This document shows positions 23,813-27,714 of a DNA stretch of 27,714 nucleotides, in pieces. The notes under the pieces were generated by a model. It was given only the letters and a program-made list of their open reading frames with translations. It was not told where the DNA came from and ran no database searches. Position 1 is the first letter of the stretch. Every line of letters begins with the position of its first letter. The stretch comes from a virus: the IMG/VR virus record IMGVR_UViG_3300033144_000111, positions 1 through 27,714 of that record; one strand, 5' to 3'. The position numbers and the translations under genes are program-made.

Positions 23813-23847
23813 AAAAAAAGGGAGAGTGTCTTTGAAGACACTCCCCC
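23813..23847 (-). terminator. strong terminator after capsid gene, containing 17-bp motif copy 4
   Basis: On the - strand a 12-bp stem with one G-U pair (GGGGGAGTGTCT with AGACACTCTCCC) closes a TCAA loop and is followed by seven T, 14 bases after the capsid stop. The core (23826-23842) is the exact 17-bp motif found at three other places; here GC pairs lengthen the stem, making it a convincing intrinsic terminator. Confidence 0.88.
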
Positions 23848-23860
23848 AATATTAAACCTC

Positions 23861-25300
23861 TTATTCTGAGAACAAGAAGAAGTTGTTTGCACCAAGGGTA
23901 CATACCGCTCTTTCAGAAAGGAAGTGTACTTCCATTGCATCAAGGTCGCTATTCATTGCACCACCTGCTGAACCTGTAATCCAAGTTTTGTAACGTCTGT
24001 CTTCAGTTTCAGAAGCACGGTAGCGAACGTGTAAGAATGGTCTCTTAGCGTTCTTACCAAGGATTTGGTCATAAACAGAAGTAGAACCTGCAGGAACTAA
24101 CAATCCGCTTACTTTACCTGAACCGGCTGCACCTGACATACCACCACGCATTGTAGGGTCGTTCAAGTATTTCCAATCAGACTTGTAGAAGTCATATCCT
24201 CTACGGAAACCTGTGAAACCTAAGTTCAACGCCATATCCTTGTCGTTGTCAAACAAACCGAAAGATGCGAAGTTAGCAGCACCTGTTGAACTATAACCGT
24301 TCAATCCTGCCAACATATCATCAATTGCAAAAGAGAAATCTCTGTCAATGAACAATACGTTTTCTTCGATAGCACCTTGCTTATCTAAACGAGAAACGAT
24401 AGTATCAAACTCAGTCAATGAGTCAGGGTATCCACCGCCCCAAACGTTACCACGGTTTTCTACTACGTAGAATACACCTTCAGAACCTTTGTCACCAACT
24501 TGGTCGTTAACTGCTTGTGTTGCAGCGCCCGAACCTGCTTCAGCAGGAACTGCTTCAATCATTGCAGTCTCCAAGTAATCGTCAAAACGAAGTCTTGTTT
24601 CGTGCTCTGATTTCAAATACCATAGGTATCCGCTTGCACCGTTTTCAGTTGTTACCTCAACCCATCCGATTTGAGCCATATCAGAACCTGATACTGCATA
24701 CTTATCTTTGATGATGATTGGTGAGTTCTCGAAGATTTCATCGTCAGCTTCCAAAGAACCTTCCATACCACGAACTCCTTTTTTGAATTCAGAACCGTAG
24801 ATGAAGATGCTCACAACTGCTGAACCGGCAAATGCCTGTCCTGCTGCTTCGTAGTAAGCTACGTCAATAGTACCTGCAGTTGTGTCAACATCAACAACGA
24901 TACCTTTGTTAGAACCTGTACCTGCGTTGTCAGAAACCATAATGGTTTGACCTTTACGTACTGCAATACCACCTGTGCCCGGAGACAAAGTGTCGTTTAC
25001 AGTAATAGTAGCCGTTAGGTCACCTGCTGCACCTGCAGAAGCACAGTTTACATATTTAGTGTGTAGTCTTCCTTGCTCAGCCCATTTGATAAGGTCAGAG
25101 TTAGAAGGCATTTCCGCACCTACCATTCTTAAGAATGAAGAGATTGTGCGGTTACCATATCTTTCAAACTCTTTCTCGTAAGTATCAGGAAGATACTGAT
25201 TCAAGAAATCAAAGTTTGTGATATAGTTAGTCGATAAAGGGACTTGCTCAGCGCTTGGCTGTAATGCGAATCCCGGAGTAGGGTTTACTTGTCCTGCCAT
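23861..25300 (-). CDS. major capsid protein, 479 aa
   Basis: The length, composition and position after the scaffold-like gene fit an HK97-fold major capsid protein of the type seen in Bacteroidetes phages. The N-terminus (MAGQVNPTPGFALQPSAEQV, then NFDFLNQYLPDTYEKEFERYGNRTISSFLRM) is followed by a strand-rich insert at about 90-165 (TITVNDTLSPGTGGIAVRKG...IVVDVDTTAGTIDVAYYEAAG). The core then resumes with GSEFKKGVRGMEGSLEADDE and the long helix region HETRLRFDDYLETAMIEA. Late motifs include RLDKQGAIEENVLFIDRDFS and FRRGYDFYKSDWKYLNDP. It assembles the head shell. It starts after an A-rich stretch in the 20-base gap behind the scaffold gene and is followed by a strong terminator, as expected for a gene needed in high amount. 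Confidence 0.85.
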   Translation of the reverse strand: MAGQVNPTPGFALQPSAEQVPLSTNYITNFDFLNQYLPDTYEKEFERYGNRTISSFLRMVGAEMPSNSDLIKWAEQGRLHTKYVNCASAGAAGDLTATITVNDTLSPGTGGIAVRKGQTIMVSDNAGTGSNKGIVVDVDTTAGTIDVAYYEAAGQAFAGSAVVSIFIYGSEFKKGVRGMEGSLEADDEIFENSPIIIKDKYAVSGSDMAQIGWVEVTTENGASGYLWYLKSEHETRLRFDDYLETAMIEAVPAEAGSGAATQAVNDQVGDKGSEGVFYVVENRGNVWGGGYPDSLTEFDTIVSRLDKQGAIEENVLFIDRDFSFAIDDMLAGLNGYSSTGAANFASFGLFDNDKDMALNLGFTGFRRGYDFYKSDWKYLNDPTMRGGMSGAAGSGKVSGLLVPAGSTSVYDQILGKNAKRPFLHVRYRASETEDRRYKTWITGSAGGAMNSDLDAMEVHFLSERAVCTLGANNFFLFSE

Positions 25301-25320
25301 TTTTTTCTTTTTTTAAATAT

Positions 25321-26439
25321 TTACTTTTTACTTTTTATCCGTAAGCCTTTTCCCGATGAAGGGTTAACGGCTCTAATTTGCATTCCCCCTTTATTTGTTA
25401 CTTCCGGTGCACTACGTGTAGTCATATTGACATTTTTAGTTTGACGTATTACATCTTCTGTTGCAATTGATTTGCCTTGCTCATAAAAGAACTTAGCAAA
25501 CTTTTCAGGGTTCATTGCGATGGCTAATGACTTATGGTATCCAACTGCATCTTTGAGTAACCCATCTTCGTCCAAGAACTTTTGAATAAAGTTCGCAGGA
25601 TTTTCTTGAGCACTCTTCAATTCATTTGCATCACCCGGAGAGTAGATTACCTTCTTGTCTTCATCAATAGCAAACTCAAAACCTTTGAATTCACCTCCGA
25701 ACACTTCGTTAGTTTTCTGCATAAACCAATCGGTTTTACGCTTGGCCTCTTCCTCATAAGTGGTCGCCTGTTGTACATACTGCTTGTAGTCCTCTAAAGC
25801 TTTTTTGTCTTCATCAGAAATAGAACCCCCGCTTGACTCAAGAGGAACTCTGTATTTTTCTTTTTCAGACTCAAAGTATTCTTTGGCCTTAGCAATATCT
25901 TTTTTCTTTTTTAATCTAATCTTCTTTACTGAGGTCTCGTCATCAAGTTCTTCATCATAAGAATAGTCCTCCATTAGAGAGTCTATGTCTTCTTCATCAA
26001 GACCTTTTTCAGTAGCCATTAGATATTCCTTAAGAAGTCTATCAGGATTTACAGTATCAAGGTCTCTGTTTAGTTTAGAGAAATCCTCGAACCCTCGTCC
26101 TGTTTCCTTCTTATATTTAAGATAAGTAGCCACATCTTCAGGTAGTGGTTCAGACTCTTCTCGTGCCTGAAACAAATCCTGTACCGAAGTGATTTCCTTA
26201 TCGTACTTCTTTTTAATAAATGAAAGAACGTCATCCTCACTTAACTCTGAGGCTTGAGTTTCCGTGGCCTGTGCAGTTTCTGCACTAACCTTATTATTGT
26301 CAACCTCCGAGGTTACCTCGGTAGTCTGTTCGTCAGCTTCTGAGTTTACTTCTTGCTCGTGTTTTTCAAGCAGTTCGCTTTCAACTTCTTGAACCGACTT
26401 CTGCTCGATGCCATCAATGGCTCTTACCTTTAATTCCAT
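25321..26439 (-). CDS. putative scaffolding protein, 372 aa
   Basis: A highly charged, acidic and helical protein between portal and capsid genes, the standard place for a scaffold. Residues 1-75 are Glu/Gln/Ser/Thr-rich and disordered; 75-230 are long charged helices (DVLSFIKKKYDKEITSVQDL, KKIRLKKKKDIAKAKEYFES). Residues about 245-275 include FMQKTNEVFGGEFKGFEFAI, and 285-330 DANELKSAQENPANFIQKFL. The C-terminus is basic (SSGKGLRIKSKK), a common capsid-binding feature of scaffolds. No protease catalytic pattern is seen, so it is not obviously a protease-scaffold fusion. It has a promoter-like site upstream in the 46-base gap after the portal gene. Confidence 0.72.
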   Translation of the reverse strand: MELKVRAIDGIEQKSVQEVESELLEKHEQEVNSEADEQTTEVTSEVDNNKVSAETAQATETQASELSEDDVLSFIKKKYDKEITSVQDLFQAREESEPLPEDVATYLKYKKETGRGFEDFSKLNRDLDTVNPDRLLKEYLMATEKGLDEEDIDSLMEDYSYDEELDDETSVKKIRLKKKKDIAKAKEYFESEKEKYRVPLESSGGSISDEDKKALEDYKQYVQQATTYEEEAKRKTDWFMQKTNEVFGGEFKGFEFAIDEDKKVIYSPGDANELKSAQENPANFIQKFLDEDGLLKDAVGYHKSLAIAMNPEKFAKFFYEQGKSIATEDVIRQTKNVNMTTRSAPEVTNKGGMQIRAVNPSSGKGLRIKSKK

Positions 26440-26458
26440 ATGAGTTTAATTTAAGTTA

Positions 26459-26466
26459 CAAATTTA
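26459..26466 (-). promoter_or_regulatory. candidate Bacteroidetes-type promoter (-7 TAAATTTG)
   Basis: TAAATTTG on the - strand matches TAnnTTTG in the gap between portal and scaffold genes, 20 bases before the scaffold ATG. Upstream is a run of AT only, with no clear -33 TTG. In AT-rich spacer DNA a chance match is quite possible. Confidence 0.35.
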
Positions 26467-26485
26467 ATATAAAAAATTTAGACAT

Positions 26486-27714
26486 TTATCGGGGTGAGAA
26501 CTCAGCTAAATCAAAACCATCTAAGCTATCCTCATTCGACTCGAAGTTCATCGGAGGAAGATTGTTCTTTCTCTGATTAATAAGCTTTGACTGTTCTGTA
26601 TTCTGCTGACTAATTCTACTCGACTTAGCCTTTTCTCTTTCTTTCTCACGCTCTTGTAAAGCGCCAACCTCCATACCACGTAGCTGCATATTGATTTGGA
26701 ACTCTTTATCCATAAGAATAGACTTCAGTTCTGCCTCTTGCTGCAGCTTCATAATTTGGTTTTGAATCTCTGACTGTTGAATCTGTATCTTAGCCTGAGT
26801 TTCCATTTCTATTTTCTTCATTGCTAACTGAGCAGCAATCTCTTGAGATTTTAATTGTTGTTGAGATTGCATTGCTTGCTTCTGCATTTGCATCTGCTCT
26901 TCTCTGTCTTGCTTAGCTTTACGTTTAACCTTTAGTAATTGGTTAGCAAGCTTGATGTTTTTAATCTCTCTAATATCAATAGCATCCTCAAGGTTAATAT
27001 CACCTTTCGATAGTGCCATCTGAATATTCTGCTCAAGTTGTGCTTTCTCTTCTTCATCAGGTGCTACCTCAATAAAGATTCCGAAATCATAAATATATAA
27101 GTCCTTAATGTCGTTAAGGATACTTACATTATACTTACCAATCTTATTTGCAAAATCATCTGCGAAATCAGCATACTCTAATATATCACCAATCCTATAC
27201 GTTAATGCCTCTGAAAGACTTCTAAACATATATAAGCTACCATCAAGAATGTGACGAGTTGCAGTATTAGAATTTAAGGCTGCTAACTTCTGTAGACCAA
27301 CCAATGAATTAGGGTCAGGCATACTACCATCTCTCGCTTCATTTAAGCCCGTTACAGAGCGTATCATATTTAAGTAATGATTATAGTTACCTATAAGCAT
27401 TTGAGTCTTAGATGCGCCTGAATTAGATGTTAGTTGCTGAATAGGAACTCTTGCATTATTAAATTCACCATCCTGCGTATAAGACCTACCAATAACAGAA
27501 CCTGTTTGGAAGTATAGTCTTAATGCATCTTCAGGATTGTAGGCGTTACCCGTACCAAGGTCCACCTCGTTCAAACCATCGGCATCTATAAATACACCAT
27601 CAGGCACTACCTTAGCAATAACCTGTTGTAACTTTAGGTGTGTAATCTGAATCAGGTCAGCGAATGGTATCATTCTTCTAACCAAAGATTCAATAACACC
27701 CTTATACATTCTTG
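26486..27714 (-). CDS. portal protein, C-terminal part (5' end outside window)
   Basis: The frame is open at the right edge. The ATG at 27709 is probably internal, since phage portals are usually longer than 407 residues and the first visible residues (GVIESLVRRMIPFADLIQIT) read as mid-protein. Visible parts include VPDGVFIDADGLNEVDLG, the stem-like LRLYFQTGSVIGRSYTQDGE, and GNYNHYLNMIRSVTGLNEARDGSMPDPNSL, which resembles portals of crAss-like and related Bacteroidetes phages. Residues about 255-370 (counted from 27709) are an exceptionally Gln/Met-rich coiled coil (EEQMQMQKQAMQSQQQ), a likely helical barrel inside the head. The portal ring is the DNA gate and nucleates head assembly with the scaffold encoded next. 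Confidence 0.78.
   Translation of the reverse strand, partial: RMYKGVIESLVRRMIPFADLIQITHLKLQQVIAKVVPDGVFIDADGLNEVDLGTGNAYNPEDALRLYFQTGSVIGRSYTQDGEFNNARVPIQQLTSNSGASKTQMLIGNYNHYLNMIRSVTGLNEARDGSMPDPNSLVGLQKLAALNSNTATRHILDGSLYMFRSLSEALTYRIGDILEYADFADDFANKIGKYNVSILNDIKDLYIYDFGIFIEVAPDEEEKAQLEQNIQMALSKGDINLEDAIDIREIKNIKLANQLLKVKRKAKQDREEQMQMQKQAMQSQQQLKSQEIAAQLAMKKIEMETQAKIQIQQSEIQNQIMKLQQEAELKSILMDKEFQINMQLRGMEVGALQEREKEREKAKSSRISQQNTEQSKLINQRKNNLPPMNFESNEDSLDGFDLAEFSPR

Noticed and set aside
2585-23842. CRISPR array from the repeated motif
   Set aside because: Copies are kilobases apart with no regular spacers and no cas genes.
23707-23943. - strand frame overlapping the capsid end and the next gene
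   Set aside because: It crosses a strong terminator and two well-supported genes in another frame; no coding features.
1-27714. tRNA genes, integrase, attachment sites or insertion sequences
   Set aside because: No tRNA-like T-loop plus acceptor pairing, recombinase motif or transposase was seen on reading; gaps are too short to hold most of these.

Overview
The window is one end of the late region of a tailed, probably podovirus-like bacteriophage that likely infects a Bacteroidetes (flavobacterial-type) host, plus a short block of opposing genes. Three things suggest the host. The DNA is AT-rich. Starts are preceded by A-rich stretches and lack clear Shine-Dalgarno sites. The two clearest promoter-like sites in gaps carry the Bacteroidetes -7 element TAnnTTTG. 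The virion genes look like those of marine flavobacterial and crAss-like phages, but this is judged by protein pattern and gene order only; no search was run.

Positions 1-2594 (+ strand) hold a tightly overlapping set of small genes: the end of a VRR-NUC nuclease, an unknown protein, a stand-alone DnaA domain IV-like DNA-binding protein, two small unknown helical proteins, a calcineurin-like metallophosphoesterase, a probable PD-(D/E)XK nuclease, and a 31-residue single-span membrane peptide. This looks like the end of a DNA-metabolism operon.

Positions 2600-27714 (- strand) hold the virion operon. In transcription order from the right edge it contains: portal (5' end outside the window), scaffold-like acidic protein, major capsid protein, an unknown protein bracketed by two strong terminators, two connector or ring-like proteins, a 1533-residue tail-hub or stabilisation-like protein with a Cys-rich C-terminus, two tail or receptor-binding candidates, a GNAT acetyltransferase, and three presumed internal (ejection) proteins of 314, 672 and 2887 residues. 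The last is a giant polyvalent-type protein with a zincin-like HEFGH motif, a glycine-rich membrane-active-looking stretch and a basic tail. The two strands converge at about 2.6 kb.

The most unusual features are the following. An identical 17-bp hairpin-forming motif occurs four times in the same orientation, at three gene ends and once in frame inside the giant gene. Three tandem duplications cluster in under 300 bp; one duplicates a gene's start region and puts its first ATG out of frame. A lone DnaA-type DNA-binding domain is joined to a helical tail. A tiny membrane-peptide gene ends inside one of the hairpins. No tRNA, rRNA, CRISPR, integrase or insertion sequence was seen. No gap between genes exceeds 300 bases.
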